DNA from: Syngnathus acus | Lineage: Eukaryota; Chordata; Actinopteri; Syngnathiformes; Syngnathidae | Direction of reading: 5' to 3' | Length of the DNA stretch: 64,000 nt | NCBI RefSeq assembly: GCF_901709675.1 | Contig: NC_051089.1 | Coordinates: 18,594,008 to 18,658,007, forward strand | Shown here: one piece after another, positions 46,717 to 59,000 of the stretch | Layout: every line of letters starts with the position of its first letter | How positions within the stretch are numbered: position 1 is the first letter of the stretch | Made by a program: the position numbers and the translations under genes | Notes under the pieces: generated by a model | Databases searched by the model: none | What the model was told of the DNA's origin: nothing | The model's input: only the letters and a program-made list of their open reading frames with translations

Positions 46717-48318
46717 CCGTAATTTTTGGACTATAAGTCGCGGTTTTTTTCATAGTTTGGGTGGGGGGGCGACTTATACTCAGGAGCGACTTATATATGT
46801 TTTTTTTCACAAATATTTACTTGATCATTAACACATCACTTACAAGTATAGTTGACCACTTATGTTATTTATAGTATAGTTGATCACTTCACATGCTTTG
46901 ATATCTTTATCTTGAATATATTCAAAACATGAAAAATAGAGAGAAAAAATCAAATAAAGTAATTAACACTTTAAAGCGCCATATCCTCTGGACATGTCCT
47001 CTGTCACCAGGATGACATAAAAGACGAGAAATTTGATCGATGGATTTAATGATTTGGAGTGACACAAATGGTTTGATAATATTGTTGTTTATGTGATAGT
47101 TATTTAAAATATAGTTTATATATCGTTGTATGGGCCTGTGGAATAATTTGAACTGCGCCGCGGCACACGGCATTGTTGACAAAGGACGATCGATGGATTT
47201 AATGAATTGGAGTGACACAGATGGTTTTATAAACGTGTTATTTATGTCAGTGTTTCCCAACCACTGTGCCGCGGCACACTGGTGTGCCGTGAGAGATGTT
47301 CAGTTGTGCCGTGGGATTGTCCACTATTAATTACGGAGCGCATTGTAAACAGGATCGCCAAACCACTGGTCAGTTCGCGCAAGGCCTGGTCAGCCACTTG
47401 CTAATCGTGCATGCATGGAGAATCGGAGAATCTTGAAATGTTATGCTCTGTCGGTCTGATTGTGCTGCATTGGCACATATTCAGTTTATGTGTGTGTTGC
47501 TGTGTGATTTTGCTAACAGTGACAGACACTATGACGGTTGTGGTGCGTTTGTGGTCCAATGGAAATCAGAGCATGCAGTTCAACCGGAGAACCTGGATTG
47601 GTTATTTTTCACATACATAAAATAAACAGTCAAGTCGAGACACCTCGACTGTGATAGCCACTCAGCTGCTGTCAGAACAGCAGAGCGTCATTAAAAGTGA
47701 CTTTGTTCTTATTGTTGCAATATTTATAGACCTAGTCTAAAACAGTAAACAAAATCACGTTGATTCTTTTATTTTAATCACAATCACTTTAAATAGTTTA
47801 TTTCTTACACCGTCTAAAACCTTTTTAAAAAAACAGTCACTTTTATTTAAAAAAAAGGAATACAATTTAAAGAATATTTAGTATTTATTTCTATTTCTAT
47901 TATTCGACTCTCCATACATATATATATATAGGAATAGGACTTTACGTCTTTCGTTGTAATATAACTGATTTTAATATAGGAGCATAACAGATTTTTGTTG
48001 GCGGTGTGCCGCGAGATTTTTTCCAATGAAAAGGTGTGCCGTGAATGAAAAAAGGTTGGGAAACACTGATTTATGTAATAGTTTTTTTTAAATAACTGAA
48101 TGTTACGTCAGGCCCGTTCAGCTCCTCGTTTGTGTTTGTCACGTTAGCATACCGTATCGTTTAGCCTGTTCTTGGTGTTGGATTTTGTCGAATAAATTGC
48201 CCCCCAAAATGCGACTTATACTCCGGAGCGACTTATATATGTTTTTTTTCACATTTTTGGGCATTTTATGGCTGGTGCGACTTATACTCCGGAGCGATTT
48301 ATAGTCCGAAAATTACGG
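46717..48318 (+). mobile_element. family A element inserted in family A
   Basis: Starts CCGTAATTTTTGGACTATAA and ends TTTATAGTCCGAAAATTACGG. The only duplication is TA; the outer copy reads ATAATA / GTTATTTGATAT, as at the unoccupied site near 38545. It contains a hAT derivative at 47248-48068. Confidence 0.92.
47248..48068. mobile_element. hAT non-autonomous element (821 bp), 8-bp duplication
   Basis: Ends CAGTGTTTCCCAACCACTG and GGTTGGGAAACACTG. ATTTATGT is duplicated at 47240-47247 and 48069-48076. Subterminal GTGCCG(C/T)G repeats occur at both ends. No transposase is recognised. Confidence 0.95.
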
Positions 48319-48462
48319 TAGTTATTTGATATCTAATTTATATATCGTTATATGGGCCTGTGATTCCAAAAGTTGTTACGCCGGGGGTGGTAGTGGGGAT
48401 AAGCTCCCACTGCCTATAAAAAGCTCCCATAAGGCATGCGTCTCAAAGAGCCTCTGACAACC

Positions 48463-49159
48463 TGTCAGGTTTAAATCGCTGACTGAACAACTATTAAGAG
48501 AAGAGCATCAGCAAACAAACCACAAGTGAGACAGAATATCAAGTCTTTTCTCGCGAGGAGTGCAGTACAGATAGTTTACAACAATCTCACAACACTAAAT
48601 ATCTGTGTACACTCCCGCTCTTTTTATTTGGATTTGCCCTGCCCACAATTATGAGACGAAAGCCCCTAAAGGAAGGGGGGGAGCATCTGGGCTTTGCCTC
48701 GTAAGCAAAATAATAAGAACGTGAGAAAAAGGAGTTTGAGTTGAGAAGAGAAAGTCCTTGAGCTCTAGCAAGGGAGGTTTTACGACCTTGTGTAGGATGA
48801 GACAAGCTAGGTTATTAATTACTGGATACGCACAAACATAATCTAACGATCAAGATAGCTTGGAAAACCCAGACTTTGATGGTCACTTGTAGGTTCATCT
48901 GAAGTGCAAGACAGCAATGAGGCATGTTGTCTAACAAAGCGGTCTTTGTTAAGAAGGAACTGTCTCGGTAGATGTCTTCTTTTTGCTGAGTTATCAGCTG
49001 CGTCCTGTCTGACCTCTCTCCTGGCCCAGCCGTACCTTTTCTCTTCTGTGGTACATCATAAAAACAGCAAGGCCAAACAGCAAGCATATATTGCAGTAAT
49101 ATTGCGGTAAAGCATTGATTAGAGAACGCATGATAACATATATATACATTTTTCTAACA
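48463..49159 (-). repeat. 3' LTR of the endogenous retrovirus
   Basis: 697 bp, identical to the other LTR except for two bases near 48686. It is directly preceded (in minus direction) by a short purine run. Confidence 0.93.
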
Positions 49160-49173
49160 ATTCCCTCCTGATT
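49160..49173 (-). other. polypurine tract beside the 3' LTR
   Basis: The minus strand reads AATCAGGAGGGAAT immediately before the LTR. It is short but correctly placed for plus-strand priming. Confidence 0.55.
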
Positions 49174-49397
49174 ATCATAAGTTCTCAGAGACCATCTTAT
49201 CACCTAAAACCGGCCACTTCAAAAAGATTTTCAGCCGTAGGATCACAAGTATGAGCACAAATAAGTTTACACCAAGAAAGGATAAACGTTGCGATATTAT
49301 CATTCGGAAACACCCAGATCTGGGAAGAAGTCTGTAGACCCAAGTGCAAAAATTCCATCATCATCATCGTTATCATCAACATGCTGGCGTTCAGACA

Positions 49398-49886
49398 TTA
49401 GAGGCATACCCCGGCCATCTTGTCTTCCATGGGCGATATTGCTGTAGTGATGAGACGATTAAACAGAGCACGGAGACATGGAATACAACAACAACCACAC
49501 AAGGTGAGTATAGCAGTAATTGAGGACACAAGGGCTTTATACTTCCCAAAAGCAGTCATCCACTTGTTGTGCTCTTTCATCCTCGTCTTGAGGGATTGCA
49601 AGCTTGCAATCGCCTTCGTCAGGCTCCCATCAGGGGCGGTGTCATTCTGGATGAAGGTGCAGCATTGTTCCCTGAACATTGCGCAGACCCTTCCTTTCTC
49701 AGACAACAACATAACAAGAGCATTGCGGTTCTGGATTGACATTAGGGAAGGCGTGGCTAGCTGTTCGTGCACTGCCTCAAGTCCCGCTTGTGTCCTTTGC
49801 CCAATTTCTGCATGTTGCAATGGTTGTAATGTATCATGTCGACGTTCTTGTTCATCGTACACCACCAGCAAATGGAAGACTCCCAT
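49398..49886 (-). pseudogene. endogenous retroviral Env transmembrane subunit, N-terminally incomplete
   Basis: A 162-codon frame with a heptad-like region, a CX6CC motif (near residue 70) as in covalently linked retroviral envelopes, a following ectodomain segment with conserved N/D-rich residues, and a hydrophobic membrane span near residue 125. The frame begins mid-protein, since the surface-subunit part upstream is broken. It is described here as a relic only. Confidence 0.8.
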
Positions 49887-52061
49887 CCTGCTACAATTTG
49901 GTCAATTAATTCTTATTAATCAGGAACTCCTCTGGGGACTCTGATTGCATCAATTTCAGTCAGATCATCGTCGCCTCTCAAATTTAAAGACATTTTGTTT
50001 GTTTGTTTTTCCAGCTTTTTCCCAGATCTTGGCATGTTGATACATATACAATTTAGCTTGACTACATTCTCTGAAAGCAATGGCTTCTTTTTTCTTTTTT
50101 CAATGGATATTACTATATAGAATGCTCTGTCACACATTTCACAATCAGTAGATGTGACAGATTTCACACAATCTTTGGTCAATGGCAACGATACAACATA
50201 AAGAATCGGTTGCAAATCCATACATATGACATATTCAATTTTTGCTTCTTGTCTTTACAGCTTGTTTTGCCATTAGCAATCAATTGTTTCGTTTTTCAGT
50301 AACTCTTATAGTTACCTGAAACAAAATATCCACATTAATTTTAGATATAATCATCCCATTCTTTAACATCTACAGTGGTTGTTGACAAAGTACACATATA
50401 AACATCATATTTTCATTGCAGTCCAGATCCGACACAGCAGATCATCCTGCAAAGGTCAAATTGATCTTTTAAACAACATTGTTTCCTTTTTTCTTTTTTA
50501 TTTCTACCAAATTTTAATCATCCTTAGTTTCCCACTTGGTTCCAAAACATGGTAATCTATATTGTCGCCCAAACAATTTTATACGGGGTTAAACCCACAG
50601 TAATTGTAATATTTATGAACAGTTTGACCGGGTCTAAACATTTTGTCCATGATCTTCCAGTTTTTTCCATGCACATTGTCACACTTTATACCAGTCCTGT
50701 TATGAGAATTAATTTCTGAAATCCCATATCTCGGTATTATTTCTTTACATAACGTTTTCTTCCACTGTTAAGGCATTCAGTGTTTTTGTTGAAGCCAATT
50801 CAAACCATTTTGAGAATGCATCTATTATGACCAGGCATTATAACCCTGTCGATTGTGTTTAGCACATGTTAAACTCTACAAAAATTTAGTTTTATAAATG
50901 TTTTGAATATGAATCAATTCATATGTTGTATAAAGCTGACTGAACTGCCCCATTATCCCCCCTCTTGAGCCATGCGACACACAACCATGGCTCAATATTG
51001 CTGCCCACTTGTATAGGTTTTTTGTAGGATAGGTCAGTCTTCTGGTCATTTATAGATACCATTCTCCACTCTTGCCCCTCTTCTCGTCCATAATCGAATT
51101 TCAGTCTATGGACTTTGTCGCTGCACATTTTTAAAAACGTTTCAGTAATTTAATCTGCTTCTTGTGTGTACAAAATTTGAAGCGTCTTTTGCACTACAGC
51201 TATGCGGTTCCGTCCGCAAGCTTGTTACCTCTTGGCACCTTATCAGTCTCATGTGTGCCCTGCACACGTGCATATAGCTATTTTTCGTGGCAATTGGACT
51301 GCTTCCACAACTAGCTTAGTTGTAGTTTCTCGCAGTTTTTTGCAGTTTCTTTTCAATCATTCTCTCATCGTTTATCACAAGAATCTTAGCAATTTGAATG
51401 AAAATCAAAATGTATGTTTTATTTTACTCAATTGTATGATTTAGAGCATCCATATGTAGTAAAGTGTTGTATTACTACATATGATTTCATCTTCATTTAA
51501 TTTGACACACCTTTCAAAATGCTTCTCAGTGTCCCAGTGCACACATGCTTTGCGTGTGTAACTGGTTGTCTCAACCCGTGTTCCACATCCTAATCTTTTC
51601 TCCCTCAAGGTGTCAAACCAATCAAGATAAAAAGATAAAAACCAACAAAATAACCGCCAGTAAATTAATATAATAGTCAATTGTTGTTGTTTCTTAACTT
51701 TAACTAACTCAATCACTCTCTCATTCTCAAATGTAAAAACTTGTGTAGTCTTGACACAACCAATCGACTATTTCTTCTAAATTTAGCTTTGAAATGTTGT
51801 TATTTAATAATTTTGCTTCATCCAATTCCAGAAAGCAAGTTCTTTCCATCTCTCAAATTTTGTTTCATCAGGGCTAGGCATTAATGCAGTGTGGACCAGT
51901 TTCTGCCCACAAAAAATTGCTCGCCTTTCTTTTCTTCTTATTTTCACAAAATTGCTTTTTGTTTTGCGGTGCAAATCAGATAGACTACAGTCTAGCAAAT
52001 TCTTTTGTGCACCTACATTAGCCAATTTTAACACATAACACTGACAGCACACAGACAACAC
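49887..52061 (-). pseudogene. degenerate Env surface-subunit region
   Basis: Several short minus-strand frames (49916-50221, 50919-51128, 51441-51716, 51804-52061) lie in the order expected upstream of the TM part. They have Cys-containing segments and one hydrophobic stretch but are separated by stops. The piece at 49916-50221 leads directly into the TM frame. The assignment rests on position more than on similarity. Confidence 0.5.
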
Positions 52062-53102
52062 AAAAACTTACAGCAGAGACACAGCTCACAAACAATATCA
52101 ACAAACAACGCTGCGCAAACGTCATCCTCTATTTTGACGTTTTGATTACACCTTTTTTCTCATCAGCGCCTGTTATCCTTCATGCAAATATTGTCACATC
52201 ATCCTTAAGCATCACCCTGTTTCAAATATTCAAACATTCTCTGAGAAACTCACACTTTCCCTGCTTCGCCCGCAGCCATAGCAACCCTCGTGCGAGGGGG
52301 GCGCAGCATCAATGTTGATTGGTCACAGGCTGGCCATTTCCTGCAACAACCATGATGCCGGCCCACCGCCCACACGAGCATAGCAAAGGCCCAAGCGCAC
52401 AGCCCCGCCCCGCGACTACGCGCGAACGCAGGCACGCTTATCAGTCTCACCTTCTCAAAGGGCAGGCCAACTTTGCTGTTGCCCCCTTCATCATGTTCAC
52501 ATTCGACATCTTTCACTGTCTTCTACACAACATTTGCTGTCTCTTATTCTCATCCTATCAAACCACCGTTCTAGTCACTTTCTGCCACACACGTCTTATT
52601 TTCTCTACTTCCACACACTGCTCATCTTAGTTTCTCCAACCAACTTAAACACATCATCGTCTACTTCTCAATTTCCCTATTATCGCTCAACAGCCTCCTG
52701 AACATTCTCCATTACTGATTTCTTCCATAGGACCCACATCGCACTCACACTCATACACACAACATTCATGAGGATCCTCTGCGCGCACACGCACACACAC
52801 CAACACAAAAGGATGACGCACAACATACGTATAAGACCACATAGATCCCACTAAGAACAACTTTTTGCTCGTCTTACTTGTCAGATTTATTCTTTATTTT
52901 ACTTTTAGAAGCTATTTGTAATTCTTTTCCATTTATTTAGCCAATTTTAACTTCAGTGTTTCTTTATCTTACTTTATCCTTTTAACACAAATATCTCCTG
53001 TATATTTAAGCTAATTTCTCTTTAATTTTGGCAGCCAGGTTCCCACTTCATTACATGGAAACCTGATTTGATTTGGTTTTGGCCTAGCCATAACTGTCTT
53101 TG
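52062..53102 (-). other. retroviral interior without recognised pol
   Basis: About 1 kb between gag and env. It holds an 88-codon ORF (52250-52516, minus), Cys/Trp-rich in its centre, of unknown nature. No reverse transcriptase, RNase H or integrase motif was found in any frame. Confidence 0.55.
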
Positions 53103-53936
53103 TTAATTTGTGCAGTCACGTGCCATGTGACCGTTTTCTCCGCAATTCCAGCATTCTATTGGAGGTTGCACAACTCCTCTTCCTCGGCCTCTAAAGCCTC
53201 CTCTGTTAGACATTGCTCGCCCTCTCTGGCCTTTCTGTCCTCTGCCTGCATTTTGGTAAAAAGTGTCACTATCCTGGTCTACCAGAAAAGTGTCTTTTGT
53301 AGCTTTCATTCGTTTTCGTTTTTGTTTGTCTATTACTACTTTTTCCGCATGGAGGGCATGATTTATGTATTCCTCCAAAGTTCCGGTGTTCATGCCTATA
53401 TAATGTTTGATCACCCAGCCTTGTATTGCTGGTCTGGACCCTGCGTGGATGGCATTTTTTAATTGCTGTTGATAAGCACCTTGAGGCGCATTATCTTCCA
53501 CCAGTCCACTGTGTGTTTTAAATACTTTTGTCATGCGCACTCGATACTCATCAAAGGTTTCATTATCATTTTGCTTTGTTCTCCCTATTTCTGTATAATT
53601 TGCTCTGATTTCCTTTGACCAATCCATTTCTAGCGGGCTTTTCTGCCTAGTGGCTCTGTCCATCAACCCATAAGGAGGAGGTGATTTCTCAATTGTGTGT
53701 GTGTCATGTATTTGCGGATACAACTTCGCTATGATCTTTAGTTTTGAATTTGTAGCATGTGTTTTCTCTTCCCGCTCTTGTACTTCTTCTAGTTCTCCCT
53801 CAAATTTATATTTTTTAACCCATTTATCGAAATCTTTTTTAAGTCGGTCGGGATCCTGCCTTTCAATTATTTTCCAATCTTTGCATTTTAGTTCATGTCG
53901 GGGTAGGGACTTTCGCTTACTATTTAAGTTTCCCAT
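53103..53936 (-). CDS. endogenous retroviral Gag-like protein (277 codons)
   Basis: Starts MGNLNS, fitting an N-myristoylation signal. A PPPY late-domain-type motif follows at about residue 86, then a capsid-like helical region. An RG-rich stretch (residues 230-260) leads to a single CCHC zinc knuckle, C-x2-C-x4-H-x4-C, at the C-terminus. The ORF is intact and lies about 630 bp inside the 5' LTR. It is shorter than typical retroviral Gag (about 500 residues), so part of the capsid may have been lost, or the lineage has a short Gag. Nothing like a gag-pol junction follows. Confidence 0.85.
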   Translation of the reverse strand: MGNLNSKRKSLPRHELKCKDWKIIERQDPDRLKKDFDKWVKKYKFEGELEEVQEREEKTHATNSKLKIIAKLYPQIHDTHTIEKSPPPYGLMDRATRQKSPLEMDWSKEIRANYTEIGRTKQNDNETFDEYRVRMTKVFKTHSGLVEDNAPQGAYQQQLKNAIHAGSRPAIQGWVIKHYIGMNTGTLEEYINHALHAEKVVIDKQKRKRMKATKDTFLVDQDSDTFYQNAGRGQKGQRGRAMSNRGGFRGRGRGVVQPPIECWNCGENGHMARDCTN

Positions 53937-54569
53937 GGTTTATTTTTCTAAATTTTTGGAGTTGGTAGTTTGAATGGCACCTACAGTGTCCTAAAACCAA
54001 CTTTATTCACAGGACAGTGGTTAAAAGTTCGATGTGTGGTAAGTCTCCTTTCACCTCCCCGAAGGGAGCGGAGAGTTTTTGCCTCTGCCCCCACACAAAG
54101 CCACTGTTTACAATCCTGTGTGTTTATATAGAGGAGCGCTCAAATGAGATCACTCTCAGTCAAACTGTACACAAGCATACCACGCGCGTTTTTTAATAAC
54201 AGAGGAGTCCGCACTCCCGATGCGGAATTTAACTAACGTAAAAGTTAGGGGGCTCCACACCGCCCCTGCGGAATTTAACTGTTTCTGATTGCACTTGATA
54301 GGGTCTAGAATTCTCAAGGTCTTTAAGTGACTTCTTGTCACTGCTCATTCATTAGGTGACCTCTTGTCACAGCTCATTCATTTCTTTTTAGTAGAATTAA
54401 TATTCCTACTCACGGTCTGCTGATTCTCCTCCTCGGAAGATCTCGTCAACCCTCCCGGTGTCCAGCCGGACTGATCGAGACAGTCCCGTCAAAGGGCTTT
54501 TGTTTACCTCGGCCGAGGATTTTCGCCTGTGTCGAAGAGTCCGCTGGAACCGTTCAAGGTGTGTCGAGG

Positions 54570-54587
54570 TCCCGGAACGAGCCCCCA
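54570..54587 (-). other. retroviral primer-binding site, tRNA-Pro-like
   Basis: The minus strand reads TGGGGGCTCGTTCCGGGA, five bases after the LTR end. It matches the known proline tRNA primer site except for one extra T, which may be a mutation. Confidence 0.75.
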
Positions 54588-54592
54588 ATTTC

Positions 54593-55289
54593 TGTCAGGT
54601 TTAAATCGCTGACTGAACAACTATTAAGAGAAGAGCATCAGCAAACAAACCACAAGTGAGACAGAATATCAAGTCTTTTCTCGCGAGGAGTGCAGTACAG
54701 ATAGTTTACAACAATCTCACAACACTAAATATCTGTGTACACTCCCGCTCTTTTTATTTGGATTTGCCCTGCCCACAATTATGAGACGAAAGCCCCTAAA
54801 GGAAGGGGGGGAGCACGTGGGCTTTGCCTCGTAAGCAAAATAATAAGAACGTGAGAAAAAGGAGTTTGAGTTGAGAAGAGAAAGTCCTTGAGCTCTAGCA
54901 AGGGAGGTTTTACGACCTTGTGTAGGATGAGACAAGCTAGGTTATTAATTACTGGATACGCACAAACATAATCTAACGATCAAGATAGCTTGGAAAACCC
55001 AGACTTTGATGGTCACTTGTAGGTTCATCTGAAGTGCAAGACAGCAATGAGGCATGTTGTCTAACAAAGCGGTCTTTGTTAAGAAGGAACTGTCTCGGTA
55101 GATGTCTTCTTTTTGCTGAGTTATCAGCTGCGTCCTGTCTGACCTCTCTCCTGGCCCAGCCGTACCTTTTCTCTTCTGTGGTACATCATAAAAACAGCAA
55201 GGCCAAACAGCAAGCATATATTGCAGTAATATTGCGGTAAAGCATTGATTAGAGAACGCATGATAACATATATATACATTTTTCTAACA
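54593..55289 (-). repeat. 5' LTR of the endogenous retrovirus
   Basis: 697 bp, the upstream LTR in the minus reading direction. It carries TG..CA ends. It differs from the other LTR at two adjacent sites (54815-54816 region, CACGTGG against CATCTGG). Confidence 0.93.
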
Positions 55290-56070
55290 CAACCAAAGTC
55301 CAACTCCTGGCCTGCACGTGTGGCTTCGACTCAAAGCCCGGCGGAACTGCTTCTACTAACAGGAGAAGGGGCGAAGGCGTGTGACTGGCGCCTCAAAACC
55401 AGTTGCTTCGGGTAGATGGAGCTCGTCAGCTTGGGAGGGCAATCCATCTAAGGGACGGAAAACCCTGATTCTCAAACCCCCACTGCCTTGTGGGTTACCT
55501 ATTCTCGGGAAAGGCTTCGGGAGACAACCCTGAGGAAAAATTCGGAGTGGAGCCCCGAAGACGGTTGGAGAGTTGACGTCGACATCTCTCCGGCAGCTCC
55601 TGCAGCTAAACCAGCTCCAAATGTAATGCGTAGCCGTTCCCTTGGATCAAGTTGGTGCAGCCGAGAGTGGAGTCATGTTTAATGGGCAACGCATGATCTT
55701 CAAAAATTCTGCCCTGGCTAGCGCCCTGGAGAGGATACTCCAGCCTCACCGTCTGGTGAGAGCACAACACGGAGGACAGCAGTTTACGAGTTATAAGTCC
55801 ATGCTCAGTTGATGCAGAGTTGGACGCTACGGGTTGTCCTCGACGGTGGGAGAGACCATCGTAGTCTCACTGGTCAGCTATCGCCCGCCTAAAGCCGGGC
55901 AGCCCCCGGTCAGTAAGGTGCTGACCCATCACGGTCTACCTGCTTCAGAACGTACCTGGAGCTAACAGTTAAGGCTCGACAAGTAGATCGTTAACTCTGT
56001 ACCTGCGAACAAAAAGATAAATAACAGTATTTTACCAGCTCTCAAACTGGGTACCTGGAATGTACGGACT

Positions 56071-59000
56071 ATGAGACCCGGTCTGACTGAAGATCTTCAA
56101 GCAGTAAAAGACACTCGAAAGACGGCGGTGATTGATCGCGAACTGTACAGGCTCAATATAGACATTGCTGCTCTACAGGAAACACGACTGTCTGGAAGTG
56201 GATCATTGAAGGAAAAGCACTATACCTTTTTCTGGCAAGGAAAAGATGATGATCAACCAAAGGAACATGGAGTGGGCTTCGCCGTGAAGAATCACTTAAT
56301 CGAAATGATCGAACCTCCTACCAATGGCACGGAAAGAATTCTAAAAATGCGTCTTTCAACCACCAAAGGTCCAGCTAACATCATCTGTGTTTACGCCCCA
56401 ACGCTACAGGCTACAGCAGAAACAAAAGACAGTTTCTATGAATCTTTAGATTCCATCCTGAGTGCAATCCCTGTATCTGAGCACCTTTATGTTCTTGGTG
56501 ACTTCAATGCGAGGGTGGGTGCGGACCAGGTGTCATGGCCGGAAGTATTAGGATCTCACGGCGTTGGAAAGATGAATGAAAATGGTCAAAGGCTTCTAGA
56601 ACTATGCTCTGTTTACAACTTGTGCGTGACCAACACCTACTTTCAAAACAAGGCATGTCGCAAAGTGTCTTGGAGACATCCGAGATCAAAACACTGGCAT
56701 CAACTTGACCTTGCCGTCACTCGACGTAACTCTTTGAATAGCATCTGCAACACGAGAGCTTACCACAGCGCCGACTGCGACACTGACCACTCATTGATTG
56801 TGAGCAAATTGAATCTTAAGCTCAAGAGGTTTTATCACTCGAAATCAAAGTGTCAGCCACGCATCAATATCGGCAAGACAAGCTGTGTAAACAAGAACGC
56901 CGAGTTTATCGCAAGACTGGAAAACACGCTGTCAAATGACTATCGAGAATGTGCTGAAGACAGGTGGAAGTTTATCCGCACTACCATTCAGACGGAAGCA
57001 ACTCTGACCTATGGTAAGAAGGAACGCAATAACACAGACTGGTTTGAGGCGAACATTGCCGAAATGGAGTCAGTCCTTGATGTCAAACGCAAAGCATTCT
57101 GCAAGTACAAGCAGCACCCATCTACAAAAAACTTGCAGGAACTGAAGTCTGCACGGGGTACCGTCCAGAGAACAGCCCGCCGCTGCGCGAATGACTATTG
57201 GCTCCAGCTGTCAGAAACCATTCAACATGCCTCAACTAATGGCAACGTCAGGGCAATGTACGACGGCATCAAACAAGCTACTGGAAAATTAGTGAAGAAA
57301 TATGCGCCCATAAAATCCAAGACTGGTGAAGTTATCATTGACAAAAGCAAACAGCTAGCGAGATGGGTAGAATACTACCTCGACTTGTATGCCAATCCAT
57401 CGCCAGTTTCGCAAGACACAATCAGTACGTTACAAGACCTTCCTGTGATGGACGAGTTAGACTATGAACTAACCTTAGATGAGCTCAGCAAGGCCATTGA
57501 TGCTCTAGCATGTCGGAAGTCTCCTGGTGCGGATGGAATACCTCCTGAGCTAATCAAGTGCGGAAAACCAGCGCTTCTGAAACCACTCCATGAACTCCTG
57601 TGTTGGTGTTGGAGAGACGGCAAAGTACCACAGGATATGAAGGACGCCGAGATTGTTACACTGTACAAGAACAAGGGAGATCGTAGTAGTTGTGATAGTT
57701 ACCGTGGTATCTCTCTACTGAACGTAGTTGGCAAGGTCTTTGCCCGTGTTATCCTTGCCCGCCTACAGGTCCTAGCTGACCGTGTGTATCCGGAGTCGCA
57801 GTGTGGATTCAGAAAAGAAAGATCTACAGTCGACATGATCTTCTCATTGCACCAGCTACAGGAAAAATGTCGAGAACAACGAGCTCCACTTCATATTGCA
57901 TTCATTGATCTTACTAAAGCTTTTGATTCGGTGAGCCGAAGTGGTTTATTCCAAATACTGAAGAAGATTGGCTGTCCTCCGCAGTTGCTCAGCATCACAA
58001 CCTCCTTCCATGAAGATACGCAGTGCACCGTTAACTTCGACGGCACATCATCGGAACCATTCACCACAAAGAATGGGGTGAAACAGGGGTGTACTCTGGC
58101 TCCAACATTATTTGGAATATTCTTTTCACAAATGCTCAAGTTGGCATTCAGTCATTCTGAAGAAGGCGTCTATCTTCATACTAGGAGTGACGGAAAGTTG
58201 TTCAACCTATCTCGCCTAAAGAGTAAATCCAAGGTCCGCACCTTTTTAGTACGGGAACTGTTGTTTGCAGACGATGCAGCCTTAGTCGCACACACAGAGA
58301 GTGATCTTCAACAATTGATGGACAGTTTTACTAATGCTTGTAAAGCATTTGGATTGTCGATGAACATCACCAAGACCAAAGTCATGGGTCAGAACATACA
58401 GGTACCACCGTCAATCAGTGTCGAAAACAATCAGCTTGAGGTTGTGGATGAATATGTCTACCTGGGCTCAACGGTCGCCAGCAATTTGTCACTGGATGCC
58501 GAAATCTCAAGGCGCATAGGCAAAGCCTCAGCTGTTATGGCTAAGCTTCACAAGCGAGTATGGGGTAACCAAAAACTCACAGTGAACACCAAGCTCAAAG
58601 TCTACCAGGCTTGCGTCCTTGGAACATTGCTGTACGGTAGTGAGTCATGGACCACCTATGCTCGCCAAGAGGACCGACTGGAAAGGTTTCACATCCGGTG
58701 TCTACGTCGGATTCTGGACATCACTTGGCAAGAGCGCGTCACGAACACTTCGGTGCTGGAAAAGGCTGGTTCCCTCAGTATGCATCTCCTGCTTTGTCAA
58801 CGTCGAATGAGATGGCTTGGACATGTGCGCCGCATGAATGATGGAAGGATCCCAAAAGATTTACTCTACGCTGAGCTCGCTTCAGGACATCGCCTGAGGG
58901 GTCGTCCAATGCTGCGCTTTAAGGATGCGTGTAAAAGAGACATGGTCCTTACAGGTATCGACACAAAAAATTGGGAACTTCAAGCGATGGATCGTAAGTC

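Larger units (their letters stand above)
48463..55289 (-). mobile_element. endogenous retrovirus (gag and env parts, no pol seen), 6.8 kb
   Basis: Two 697-bp LTRs, at 48463-49159 and 54593-55289, both start TGTCAGG and end TTCTAACA. They differ at only two positions that I can find. CAACC is duplicated at 48458-48462 and 55290-55294. Internal order on the minus strand: primer-binding site, gag, about 1 kb without recognised genes, degenerate env, polypurine tract. No protease, reverse transcriptase or integrase motif was found. It is an old-type genomic provirus copy that is defective for replication, but the LTR identity means a recent insertion. Confidence 0.93.
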
